Assembly: GCA_963742345.1 (NCBI GenBank)
Contig: CAVULO010000001.1
Location: 166,086 to 230,085, forward strand
Source: Pseudolabrys sp963742345
Lineage (GTDB): Bacteria; Pseudomonadota; Alphaproteobacteria; Rhizobiales; Xanthobacteraceae
Length of the DNA stretch: 64,000 bases
Reading direction: 5' to 3'
The notes under the pieces are model-generated. The model ran no database searches. It was given only the letters and a program-made list of their open reading frames with translations, and was not told the DNA's origin. The position numbers and the translations under genes were made by a program. Below, in pieces: positions 27,555 through 38,753 of the stretch. How positions within the stretch are numbered: position 1 is the first letter of the stretch; every line of letters starts with the position of its first letter.

Positions 27555-30500
27555 GTGGTCCGACGCTATGCGCTTATCTGCGCGCAGTTGCTGGGCGTTT
27601 CGTTTCTGTCTGCCGCTGCGTCGGCGCAGAATGCGCTCCCCGTATTGCCGGCAGGCGACGCGGCTGTCGCGGGCTTTTCCGGGACGGTCGTTCTTGGTTC
27701 ACCGCCCCCACCCGAACCCAGGCGCATCGACAAGACCTACATCAACCTCGACGGTCCTTCGCTGCGGGTGATTGGTCTTGCTCGCATGGGTGGGCCGCCG
27801 CAAGCCCAGCTCGTGGCTGCACCCAAGCCCTTCACCGCGACAGCGCGCCAGCTCGGCCAGGTGTTTTCGCTCGCACTCGACGACGCAAACCCGCGCAACA
27901 TCTACGCTGCCGCCAGCTCGGCTTACGGATTGCCGATCGTGGTGCCCGATGCCGACGGCGATGGTGTCCCCGATCGTTCGCGCCTCGGTGCGCCGAACGC
28001 GGCCTTTATGCCCGGTCTTTTTGGTCCGATCACGGTCGATGGCGGGCCGGGATCGATCTGGAAAATCGACGGCCGCACTGGCGCCGTGACATTGTTCGCC
28101 AATGTGACGCTGGGCGGCGTGCCCAATTCCGGCCCGGCGCTCGGCGGCCTGGCATTTGACCCGGGTTCGCGCCAACTTTTTGTCGCCGATCGCGACACCG
28201 GCCTGATCCATCGCTTCACGCTCGACGGCGTCGAGCGCGGACGCTTCGATCACGGCTCGCAGGCGCTCCCCTCGGCGGGTCTGCCGCCGATCGGCTTCGA
28301 TCCGCGCAAGCGGTTGAACATTGAGAGCCCCGCCTTCGACAGCGGCAATCCGGCGACCTGGGCCTATCCGCCGCCGGCGCGGCGTGTCTTCGGCATGGCA
28401 GTCGGTCGTGGCCGTCTCTATTACGCGGTCGCCGCCGGCCTGCGCATCTGGTCGGTTTCGATTCTGCCCGATGGGTCGTTCGGCCCCGATGCGCGCGGCG
28501 AGGTGTCGGTGCCGCGCGGGGCGCTGCCGAATTCGGAAGTCTCCGAGATTCTTTTCGATGATAATGGCGACATGCTGGTCGCCGAGCGCGGCGCGCCGAC
28601 CGGCGCCTATGACTACAAGGCGCTGGCGGAATCGCCCGAGAACCGCGTGTTGCGCTTCCGCCCGAAAAACCCGGACGATCCGCCCAGCCGCGATCTCTGG
28701 TTCCCGGTGCCGAAGGAATATGCCATCGGCTTCCCGCCGAACTTTTCGCAATGATAACGGCGGCATCGCCATCGGCTACGGCTACGACGCCGCCGGAAAC
28801 ATCAACCGGGCGGTGTGCGGCGGCACGCTCTGGAGCACCGGCGAGCAGCTGCGCAATGCGCGCGACCGCGCCGTCATTCAGCGGTTGCAGGCGGGCGGCC
28901 CTTTGATCGTTGACGGGTTACAGGGCAATTCGACGCGTCTGTTGCGGCCGCTCAACGAGCCGCCGTTCGAAACTTATTTCATCGACTATGACGATCGTTT
29001 CGATGATCCGCAGACGCGCGGCTATATGGGCGACGTTGTTATTTGGCGGGTGTGCGGGCAGGCGGCGCTGCCGATTGTGCCAGTCGTGCTCGTTTGTCCG
29101 TTGGGTCTGTTCAATGTCGATGGCGTTTGCCGGTTCCCGCCCACCTGTCCCTCAGGCACAGAATTTTCCAACGGCTGCTGTACCTATCGTGATTGTCCGG
29201 CGAGCTATGTGCGCATCAACGGGAAATGCGGGCCGCCGCCGATGATCTGCGGCGAAGGCGAGACCTATTCCGAAGGACGCTGCCAGGCGCCGCGCTGTCC
29301 GGCCGGGCTTGTTCCGGTCAAGCGAAGTGCGAGCAGAAATGGTCTGCCAACGGCGACCAACGCGCAGCTCCCACGGCCACCAGACGCGCCGCAGAGGGAC
29401 ACTGACTGCGGTCCTGGAGAAGTCTTCACCAATGATCGTTGCCAGCCGGGCCCACCGGACGGCGGCCGCCCGAAAATGTGCAGCGGCGGCACATATTGTG
29501 CGTGTCCGGACGGCAGCAAGCCCAATGCCGATGGCACGTGCAACCAATCCAATAGCTGCGGCCCTCACATGGTAGAGGGCGACGGTACATGCCTCTGCCA
29601 GGACGGCTATCAGGATTACACCGACCCCAACGGCCAGCGCACCTGCATTCCGGTCTCGCAGTGCGACACGTTGGCTGTGCAATGCTGCCCGGCGAGTTGG
29701 CACTGGAATCCGGTCGCGCATTCATGCGACCCGGACAATCAAAATCCGGCTCCGAAGCTGCAGATTAAAAAGACATTCCTTGGCTGCTGCAAAATGTCAG
29801 GCGAATCGGCGGGAGGGTTAGCCACTTGCCGTTTCTCGTTTAACATCACGAATATCGGGACCGCTCCCTTTACGGATTTCGTCGATATTCACGATGCGGA
29901 TCCGAATGCTCCGTACGACAATTCGTTCACGACCACCCCTATGATGCTCGACCCCGGGGCTACGAATTCCAACGTTGCCAGTTTGACTATCAAGTATCCG
30001 CTCGGTTCCAGATACTCGAATTGCGCCGTTCTCGGTACACGAACGCCCAGCATTTCCGAGCCGCCCGGCCCGGATATTTCCTGCGTGAGCGGAGTCGTTC
30101 CTGCCACGGCGCCTCTTTGTGACCCTGTGCCTGAGTATTCACAGCCCCGCTTCACGCCGCCACCGACGATCACGGTGGACTGCCCGCTCGGCACGCGGAG
30201 AGGCCTCAACGGCCAATGCTTCTTTGGTGACCCGGGTTGCCAGGGCCCGAATTGCGGAACCGTGACCACCGGCTGCCGTGGAGGCGGACAGCGCAATTCA
30301 GATGGAAATTGTCCGGAGACGACAACAGGGTGCCCGGGCGGCAAAATCCTCATCAACAATGTTTGCAGCTGTCGTCCCGGCACGGTCGACGACGAGAGCG
30401 GCAAATGTGTGCAGTTGGAAAAATCCGAGTCGAAAAGATCGAAGCCCAGGAAGCCACGCAAGCCGACGACCAAACCCAATTCGGATAATCCGGGGTCATC

Positions 30501-30615
30501 CTCGCCGCCGGTGAATTTCCAGATACAGATCGGCCCGGGCTTCCCGGGTCGTGGAAGGCCGGGCGGAACGCCCGGCAGGCCACAGCAAATGAAGCCCAAC
30601 CCGGGGGTCGGCTGA
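27555..30615 (+). pseudogene. Large secreted beta-propeller and cysteine-rich modular protein, one or two frameshifts
   Basis: About 1,020 residues if the frames at 28752 are joined (one base missing). Signal peptide ALICAQLLGVSFLSAAASAQ; then a propeller-like half with GQVFSLALDDANPRNIYAAA, GSIWKIDGRTGAVTLFANVT and LGGLAFDPGSRQLFVADRDT, plus a calcium-type DADGDGVPD stretch. The second half has repeated Cys modules of the form CPxG...GxC (CPLGLFNVDGVC, CPSGTEFSNGCC, CPASYVRINGKC, CGEGETYSEGRC, CGPGEVFTNDRC), an immunoglobulin-like segment (FSFNITNIGTAPFTDFVDIH), more Cys modules, and a Lys/Pro then Pro/Gly tail. A stretch at 29320-29400 may hide a second indel pair. The function is unknown; it is probably an extracellular or surface protein. 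Confidence 0.65.
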
Positions 30616-30646
30616 CACTTTGAGCCTTCGCCCGCAGGAGTGTCTG

Positions 30647-31402
30647 ATGCGAATTGTTGCTCTTTGCAGTCTGGGCTTTGCAGTTGCGTTCGTGCTCGGC
30701 ACGCCCGCCGCAGCCAAAGGCCCGCCCTGGTGCGCGGCTTATCGCACCGGCGCCACCAATTGCGGCTTCAATACTTACGAGCAGTGTCTTGCGGCGATTA
30801 GCGGCATCGGCGGTTACTGCAATCGGAACTACATCGACGGCGAGCCGGACAAACCGGCTGCTGGCAAGGAACGCAAGGCGCGCGAGGCCGAACCAAAACC
30901 CAAACGCAAGGAAAAGGAAGACGTAAAAGAACGCGTGGCGCCGGCGCAAAAACCTGTCCCACCAGCCGCCGCGCAACCGGCACCGGTGATTGTCCAGCCT
31001 TCGCCTCCGCCAGTCGCCGTTCAGCCGCCGATCGCGCCTGCACAACAGCCGGCCAACAATTTCCAGACCGGGCGCGCGCTCATTCTCTCGGGAAAATACG
31101 AAGCCGGTATCGCCGCCATGAAATCGCTTGGCTATGACGACCATCCCGACATTGCGAGTTCAATCGGATTTGCCTACGCCAAGCTCGGCAATCCAGGCGA
31201 GGCGCGCGTCTGGTACAACAAGGCGCTTGCCGCCGACCCCAATCACGTCAGCACCCTGGTTTACTCGGGCGCGCTCTACGTTGCGCAAGGCGATCTCGCC
31301 AAAGCGCGCGGCGACCTCGAACGCATCAAAGGGATTTGCGGCGGCGCGGCTTGCTCCGAATATCAGCAGCTCGAAGGTCAGATCGCAGCCAAGGCGCGGT
31401 AA
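30647..31402 (+). CDS. DUF3551 plus TPR-repeat secreted protein
   Basis: 251 residues. A signal peptide (LCSLGFAVAFVLGTPAAAKG) leads into a DUF3551 Cys-containing module (PPWCAAYRTGATNCGFNTYE, EQCLAAISGIGGYCNRNY), then a Lys/Glu and Pro-rich linker, then a TPR-like helical domain (GRALILSGKYEAGIAAMKSL, ARVWYNKALAADPNHVSTLV, GALYVAQGDLAKARGDLERI). ATG at 30647 follows GCAGGAG; a TTG upstream is rejected. It starts 31 bases after the Cys-rich giant and shares its secreted Cys character, so the two are probably an operon. The role is unknown. Confidence 0.75.
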   Translation: MRIVALCSLGFAVAFVLGTPAAAKGPPWCAAYRTGATNCGFNTYEQCLAAISGIGGYCNRNYIDGEPDKPAAGKERKAREAEPKPKRKEKEDVKERVAPAQKPVPPAAAQPAPVIVQPSPPPVAVQPPIAPAQQPANNFQTGRALILSGKYEAGIAAMKSLGYDDHPDIASSIGFAYAKLGNPGEARVWYNKALAADPNHVSTLVYSGALYVAQGDLAKARGDLERIKGICGGAACSEYQQLEGQIAAKAR

Positions 31403-31417
31403 CGGCGAGAAACATCA

Positions 31418-31438
31418 TGGCCGGGCTTGTCCCGGCCA
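31418..31438. repeat. Short perfect palindrome
   Basis: TGGCCGGG / CCCGGCCA with loop CTTGT between two convergent genes. It resembles a dispersed rhizobial palindrome and could also act as a terminator hairpin, though it lacks a clear T-run. Confidence 0.6.
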
Positions 31439-31484
31439 CTGGCATTCCGCCGCGCGAGCGAACCCGGAATGACGAATAGTGCAG

Positions 31485-32192
31485 TTACGCGACCTCGAGC
31501 AATATTTCCGTCAGCCGGTCTGGCTCGTCGATCATCACGTCATGGCCGCACGGCACCTCGAAGGTGCGCCAGGTGCGGTCGGCCTTCGCGCGCGCATGCG
31601 CCATTTCGAAGGAAACGTTCGGGTAGCCCGACGCGCGAATATAGGTCTTCTTCGGTATCCGCTCGCGCGCGCCCGTGAGCCTGATCTTTTCGGTCATGGT
31701 GCGGATCGGCTGCGGCCCCGCGAGCGAATCCACCCAGGCGCGGTCTTTCTCGTTGACCTTGAACGCGGCCGCATCGCGCACAGGCACGGTGGTCTCGCCG
31801 CGCTCCAGCGCCGACCGGATGACTTGTTGTACGGCCGGCTGCACTAGATCCAATGTCGCGTCGCCATTGTCGGGAATGAAGGCATCGAGAAAGACAATCG
31901 AGCGGATCGCATCCGGCACGGCTTCGGCCACGCCGGAAATGATGCAGCCTCCATTGGAGTGCCCGACCAGTACGAAGTCGTTGATCCGCTCGTATTTGAT
32001 CACGCCGAGCACGTCGGCGATGTGCAGCGAGAGATCGATACCGGGATGAAGCAGGTGCGCCCGTTCGCCGAGACCGGTGAGTGTCGGCGCAAATACACTA
32101 TGTCCGCGCGCTCTTAGCCGGTCGGCCACGCGCACCCACGCCCAGCCTCCGTGCCACGCCCCGTGAACGAGAACGAAGGTCTTCGCACTCAC
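31485..32192 (-). CDS. Alpha/beta hydrolase
   Basis: 235 residues. FVLVHGAWHGGWAWVRVADR carries the oxyanion HG motif; the nucleophile elbow is VLVGHSNGGC; the acid is probably the Asp in IVFLDAFIPDNG; the catalytic His is in FEVPCGHDVMIDEPDRLTEI. The size and motifs match small plant-esterase-like (salicylate-esterase type) hydrolases. Substrate unknown. It overlaps the upstream lipocalin-like gene by four bases, so the two are cotranscribed. Confidence 0.85.
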   Translation of the reverse strand: MSAKTFVLVHGAWHGGWAWVRVADRLRARGHSVFAPTLTGLGERAHLLHPGIDLSLHIADVLGVIKYERINDFVLVGHSNGGCIISGVAEAVPDAIRSIVFLDAFIPDNGDATLDLVQPAVQQVIRSALERGETTVPVRDAAAFKVNEKDRAWVDSLAGPQPIRTMTEKIRLTGARERIPKKTYIRASGYPNVSFEMAHARAKADRTWRTFEVPCGHDVMIDEPDRLTEILLEVA

Positions 32193-32686
32193 TTCGCGCG
32201 TTTCCAGATCTGCGTGGCGACACCGCCGCCGCCCGACGGCGCGGCGTTGATCACCTGCAATTCGTCGCCGCTGACCGACAGTGTCCGCTTCTGCGTCTCA
32301 CCCACGAAGTTCGGATAGCTGCTCGCCTCGATCATTACTGTGATTGATTTTGACGGTTCGTCGACGGTGTAGGTACCGAAGTAGTTGAGCGCGCCGTGCA
32401 CGGCGGCTGCGTTCTCGGCGTCGGTGCCCTTGGTGCGGTTGTTGGAGGCGAATTTCGGCACTCCCGCCCGCACGATCGAAACCGAGAAGCGGCCGCCGGC
32501 ATCGAGGAACATGACCCCGTGCGGATTTGGCCCATAGGGTTCGGCGTCGCCGACCTTGACCGAGACCAGCGTCCAGGTGCCGACAGCCTGTTGCTTGAGC
32601 GATTGCGCCTGCGCGCTGCCGGCGAAGAGCCCGGCCACTGCGAGGCCGAGCAGTGAGGCGAGCACGGGTGTGGCAAGAATGGTCAT
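32189..32686 (-). CDS. Lipocalin-like domain secreted protein
   Basis: 165 residues: signal peptide (LLGLAVAGLFAGSAQAQ), then GTWTLVSVKVGDAEPYGPNP, GVMFLDAGGRFSVSIVRAG, YFGTYTVDEPSKSITVMIEA and LSVSGDELQVINAAP, the strand pattern of the lipocalin-like family. Likely periplasmic ligand-binding. First gene of a two-gene operon with the hydrolase. Confidence 0.8.
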   Translation of the reverse strand: MTILATPVLASLLGLAVAGLFAGSAQAQSLKQQAVGTWTLVSVKVGDAEPYGPNPHGVMFLDAGGRFSVSIVRAGVPKFASNNRTKGTDAENAAAVHGALNYFGTYTVDEPSKSITVMIEASSYPNFVGETQKRTLSVSGDELQVINAAPSGGGGVATQIWKRAK

Positions 32687-32898
32687 GGATTTTCCTCCCC
32701 TTATGGCGGCTTTGTCTGGCTTTTTGTACCAGCAAGAACACGCGATTACCGTGACTATTCCGGCTGTTCGGGCGGTTCGCGCGCGGTGCCGGCGTCATTC
32801 GTTCCTGTGTCTAGCGGGGACAAATTGGTCCTGGACGCGCCCTAAATACCCGATATGGGGAAGAGTTAGCGGTTAACCGCCGATTCGGCCCCAAGCCC

Positions 32899-34860
32899 AT
32901 GCGCTTTACGCCTCAGTTTCTCGACGAACTGAAAGCCCGGCTTCCCGTTTCGGAAGTCGTGGGCAAGCGCGTCAAGCTTGTGCGCTCGGGTCGTGAGTTC
33001 AAGGGCCTGTCGCCGTTCAACAAGGAGAAGACCCCGTCATTCTTCGTGAATGACCAGAAGCAGGCCTGGTTCGATTTTTCCTCCGGCAAGAACGGCAGCA
33101 TCTTCGATTTCGTCATGGAGAGCGAAGGCGTCAGCTTCCCGGAAGCTGTCGAGCGCCTTGCGCAGATGGCCGGTGTGCCGCTTCCGAAGGTTTCGCGCGA
33201 GGATGAGGTGCGTGACGCGCGGCGCAAGACGCTGCACGACGTCATGGAGCTGGCGGCGAAATTTTTCCAGGACGCGCTGGCTGCGCGCGCCGGCGCGAAA
33301 GCGCGGGGCTATCTCGCCGACCGCGGCCTCGATCCGGCGACGCAACTCAAGTTCCGCATCGGCTATGCGCCGGGAGAGCGTTTTGCGCTCAAAGAACTTC
33401 TCGGCTCGCACGGCATCCCCGTCGAGGATATGGTCGAGGCAGGTCTGCTGATTTCCGGCGACGACATTCCGGTGCCGTTCGACCGTTTCCGCGACCGCGT
33501 GATGTTTCCGATCACCGATTTGCGCGGCCGCGTGATTGCCTTTGGCGGGCGTGCGCTCGAGAAGGACGCACAGGCGAAGTATCTGAACTCGCCGGAGACG
33601 CCGCTCTTTCACAAGGGCGCAACGCTCTACAACATTTCCGCCGCGCGCCAGGCGGCCCACGATGGTGCGTCGATCATCGCGGTCGAAGGGTATGTCGATG
33701 TGATCGCCATGGTCACGGCGGGCTTTCCCGCAACCGTGGCGCCGCTCGGCACGGCGTTGACCGAAGATCAACTGACGCTGCTCTGGAAGATGGCGGACGA
33801 ACCCGTGCTCTGCTTCGACGGCGACAATGCGGGCTTGCGCGCGGCCTACCGCGCCGTCGATCTTGCGATGCCGCGGCTCAAGCCCGGCAAGAGTTTGAAG
33901 TTTGCTCTCCTCCCGCAAGGACAGGATCCGGACGATCTGGTGCGTTCGGGCGGGCGCGAGGCCGTGAGCGATGTCATCGGCGCGGCGCGGCCGCTCGCAG
34001 ACATGTTGTGGGCGCGCGAGACGGAAGGGCACACCTTCGACACGCCGGAGCGGCGCGCGGCGCTGGAAGCGCGCATCAATGAAGTCACTACGGGCATCGG
34101 CGACGAAGCCGTTCGCCGGTACTACCGTCAGGATATCAGCGCGCGTCTTTCGCGGTTATTTGCGCCCGCGCAGGCGCCGCGGCGCGAGGCGCGCTCGGGC
34201 GGGAACTGGCGGGAGCCACGCTCGGGCGGAAACTGGCGCGAGCGCAATGCCGATTGGCAACGCCAGGCTGCGCCGCGAACCGCGGGCAGGTCGACACCCT
34301 ATGTGGTGGTGAGCCAGCAGCTGGCGTCGAGCGCGGTCCATCGCGGCAACCGCGCGGCGGTGCCCAAACGCGAGGCGCTGATCCTGCAAGCCGCAATCAA
34401 TTACCCCTGGCTGCTGCATGATCATCTGGAGGAACTCGCCTCGCTCGAGTTCCGCAATGCCGAGGCCGAGCGGCTCAAAAATGCGCTGATCGATATCGCC
34501 GCGCATGCCTCTGCCCTCGATGCCGAGGCGCTCAAGGCGGAGCTGGCCACCCGCAATCTCAGCGAGGTCATGCAGCGCATTGCCGTGTCGATCACGACCC
34601 CTTCGGTCTGGGGGGCGCGGCCGGAGGCTGCGCCCGACGACGTTTTGGTGACCTGGTCGCAGCTTGTCGCCTTGCATCGGCAGTGGCATTCACTAACTAA
34701 GGAGCTCAAGGACGCCGAGCAGGCCCTGGGCCAGGACGCGAGCGAAACCAATTATTTGCGGTTGCGCGACGTCAAAGCCCGCCTGGAGCGAGTGGAAGGT
34801 ACCGAGGCCCTGATTGAGGGCTTTGGAGCCTCTTCCGGTCGGGGCGTTCGTAGCTTATGA
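32899..34860 (+). CDS. dnaG: DNA primase
   Basis: 653 residues. The N-terminal CHC2-type domain (FLDELKARLPVSEVVGKRVK, GLSPFNKEKTPSFFVNDQK) has Phe/Asn replacing the zinc-site residues visible in many primases (SPFNKEKTPSF rather than CPFHxEKTPSF), as in other rhizobial DnaG. The TOPRIM core is clear (IIAVEGYVDVIAMVTAGFPA, PVLCFDGDNAGLRAAYRAVD). A linker carries two copies of RSGGNWRE, and the C-terminus holds the helicase-binding helices. It makes primers for replication. It is followed 207 bases later by rpoD. Confidence 0.96.
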   Translation: MRFTPQFLDELKARLPVSEVVGKRVKLVRSGREFKGLSPFNKEKTPSFFVNDQKQAWFDFSSGKNGSIFDFVMESEGVSFPEAVERLAQMAGVPLPKVSREDEVRDARRKTLHDVMELAAKFFQDALAARAGAKARGYLADRGLDPATQLKFRIGYAPGERFALKELLGSHGIPVEDMVEAGLLISGDDIPVPFDRFRDRVMFPITDLRGRVIAFGGRALEKDAQAKYLNSPETPLFHKGATLYNISAARQAAHDGASIIAVEGYVDVIAMVTAGFPATVAPLGTALTEDQLTLLWKMADEPVLCFDGDNAGLRAAYRAVDLAMPRLKPGKSLKFALLPQGQDPDDLVRSGGREAVSDVIGAARPLADMLWARETEGHTFDTPERRAALEARINEVTTGIGDEAVRRYYRQDISARLSRLFAPAQAPRREARSGGNWREPRSGGNWRERNADWQRQAAPRTAGRSTPYVVVSQQLASSAVHRGNRAAVPKREALILQAAINYPWLLHDHLEELASLEFRNAEAERLKNALIDIAAHASALDAEALKAELATRNLSEVMQRIAVSITTPSVWGARPEAAPDDVLVTWSQLVALHRQWHSLTKELKDAEQALGQDASETNYLRLRDVKARLERVEGTEALIEGFGASSGRGVRSL

Positions 34861-35067
34861 GCAGGTCCCGCCATTCTTAGGGTGGGATGGGAGAGCCGGG
34901 CCGGCGTGGAATAAGGGTCGATTCCAGCGGTATTCTTTTAGGTTAATCGGAGCTTAAGCGGGTTCCGAGGAGACTGGGTGACCTGATTCGGGGCGGCGCC
35001 TCGCCGGCGCGGCCCTTTTTGGCCGTGGCCAGGGGCGAGATGGCCGCGATGGTCCAGGAGAGGCGGA

Positions 35068-37212
<2,145 letters not shown>

Positions 37213-37238
37213 TCGCTGGGCATCAAGAGCTTTAAAGA

Positions 37239-37265
37239 ACGGCGGGCCTAAAGCCCGCCGTTTTA
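37239..37265 (+). terminator. Terminator after rpoD
   Basis: Perfect stem ACGGCGGGC / GCCCGCCGT with loop CTAAA, then TTTACATTT. It also faces the convergent msrA gene. Confidence 0.85.
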
Positions 37266-37286
37266 CATTTATCTGCTTACGTTGCC

Positions 37287-37985
37287 TTAGCCACCTGCGC
37301 CGCCGGCCGCCGCCACGGTCACCGGCTGGTCGCGCCAGAGCTCCGGAAATAGCTTCTTCAGGTTTTCGACCTTCGGTGCGTCGTTGATGGCGATGTAGGG
37401 CTGGTAGGGATGATGAATCGCGTAATCCTGGTGATAAGCCTCGGCCGCAAAGAACGGCGACTTCATCGTGTCGGTTTTAGTCACGATCGGGCGCTTGAAG
37501 GCATGGGCCTGGTCGAGCTGCGCAATGTAGTCTTTCGCGGCCTTTAGCTGCGCCTCGCTCTGCGGGAAAATTTCGGAGCGATACTGTGTGCCGGAATCCG
37601 GCCCCTGGCGGTTGAGCTGCGTCGGGTCGTGCGCGACCGAGAAATAGACCTGCAAGATCTTGCCGTAGGAAACCTGGCGCGGGTCGAACGTCACCTTCAC
37701 GCTTTCGGCGTGGCCGGTACGGCCTGAACTGACGGTTTCATAAAGGGCGTCCTTCTGCGCGCCGCCGGCATAGCCGGACACGGCGTTGGTGACGCCTTTG
37801 ACGTGCTGGTAAACGGCCTGGATGCCCCAGAAGCATCCGCCCGCGAGCACGGCGGTTTCGAGGCCTGTGCTTTGCGCAGGCTGCTCCGCCGCGAGTGGCG
37901 GGATCGTTACGGCGGGCTCTGCCTGCGCCGCGAAGGGCGCAAAGGCCAAGGCGGCGGCAAGAAGGAGCGCGGAACGGTGCATCAT
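37287..37985 (-). CDS. msrA: Peptide-methionine (S)-S-oxide reductase MsrA, exported
   Basis: 232 residues. A signal peptide (LLLAAALAFAPFAAQAEP) precedes the MsrA domain with the catalytic motif AVLAGGCFWGIQAVYQHVKG and the conserved SGYAGG, VSYGKILQVYFSVAHDPTQL and YHQDYAIHHPYQPYI. It repairs oxidised methionine S-sulfoxide; the leader suggests a periplasmic form. The C-terminal tail is Ala/Gly-rich with no further domain. Confidence 0.93.
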   Translation of the reverse strand: MMHRSALLLAAALAFAPFAAQAEPAVTIPPLAAEQPAQSTGLETAVLAGGCFWGIQAVYQHVKGVTNAVSGYAGGAQKDALYETVSSGRTGHAESVKVTFDPRQVSYGKILQVYFSVAHDPTQLNRQGPDSGTQYRSEIFPQSEAQLKAAKDYIAQLDQAHAFKRPIVTKTDTMKSPFFAAEAYHQDYAIHHPYQPYIAINDAPKVENLKKLFPELWRDQPVTVAAAGGAGG

Positions 37986-38094
37986 TGTGTGTATCCCAGA
38001 GAGGAATTTGTCTTCATATACGAACGAAAGCGGCTGGCGGCATCACACAAAGTTACACGTCTGCGTGAGAGGGAAGTCATTCAAGAAGTGCAAT

Positions 38095-38194
38095 GTAGGG
38101 TGGGCTAAGCGAAGCGAGCCCACCCTCAGCATCGTCAACGCATGCGGCATTGTGTGGTGGGCTCGGCGCGTGTCCGCGCCTTAGCCCACCCTAC
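38095..38194. repeat. 100-base element with perfect 15-base terminal inverted repeats
   Basis: Ends GTAGGGTGGGCTAAG (38095-38109) and CTTAGCCCACCCTAC (38180-38194), with a further inner palindrome GGGCTAAGCGAAGCGAGCCC. No coding capacity. It resembles a non-autonomous mobile palindrome. A degenerate half-copy (GTAGGGTTGGCTAAGGCGCG) occurs near 39577. Confidence 0.8.
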
Positions 38195-38211
38195 AAAGTT
38201 TTTGCGTCATC

Positions 38212-38505
38212 TCACTCCAGCCCTTCGATGATCCGAATGTCGCGCACGGCGCCGTCACCCAGCGCGCGTAGAGCTTCCTGATAGGCCGGCCCGTCGTGCC
38301 CGGCGATTGCCTTTTCCAGGCTCGGAAATTCCGACACCACCAGGCGCTCTTTCAGCCCGGCCTCGAAGGTTGCGTTCGGGCTGCCGCGGCAAAGATAGCG
38401 CACGCCAAAAGGCGCGAGCGCGACCGGGGCAAGCTTGGCGTAGGCGGCGAGCTTGGCGGGGTCCTTGATCTCGCGGTAGCAGGTGATCCAGTAGGCCTTG
38501 GGCAT
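38212..38505 (-). CDS. DUF1330 domain-containing protein
   Basis: 97 residues from MPKAYWITCYREIKDPAKLA; the ATG at 38505 follows AGGAG, so the seven-residue upstream extension is dropped. GVRYLCRGSPNATFEAGLKE and LVVSEFPSLEKAIAGHDGPA are the conserved blocks of this small dimeric alpha/beta barrel family of unknown function. A second, frameshifted member is at 46547-46844. Confidence 0.87.
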   Translation of the reverse strand: MPKAYWITCYREIKDPAKLAAYAKLAPVALAPFGVRYLCRGSPNATFEAGLKERLVVSEFPSLEKAIAGHDGPAYQEALRALGDGAVRDIRIIEGLE

Positions 38506-38588
38506 TCGTTTGCTCCTTGTGGTCACTTTATTTGAAACGCGATCCTAGCCTGTGCATCCTCGTGCGAGGAAGCTGTACTTGTACCGCT

Positions 38589-38652
38589 CGTCCCCGCGAA
38601 AGCGGGGACCCAGCTCTTTTCGTATTGCTGGATTCCCGCTTGCGCGGGAATG
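38589..38652. repeat. Paired palindromes of rhizobial dispersed-repeat type
   Basis: Two hairpins in tandem: GTCCCCGC GAAA GCGGGGAC (38590-38609) and TTCCCGC TTGC GCGGGAA (38633-38650). Non-coding. Confidence 0.75.
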
Positions 38653-38753
38653 AGCGGACAAAGGCAGGACGTCGCGTCTTCAATCGGGATGGCCAGGACA
38701 AGCGCGGCCATGACAGTGTAATGATCATCCGCGGGGGCAACAAAGGTTCGTCT

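Noticed and set aside
38517..38753. 79-residue N-terminal extension of the SLT_2 transglycosylase
   Set aside because: It translates a paired palindromic repeat (38589-38652) and places the signal peptide internally.
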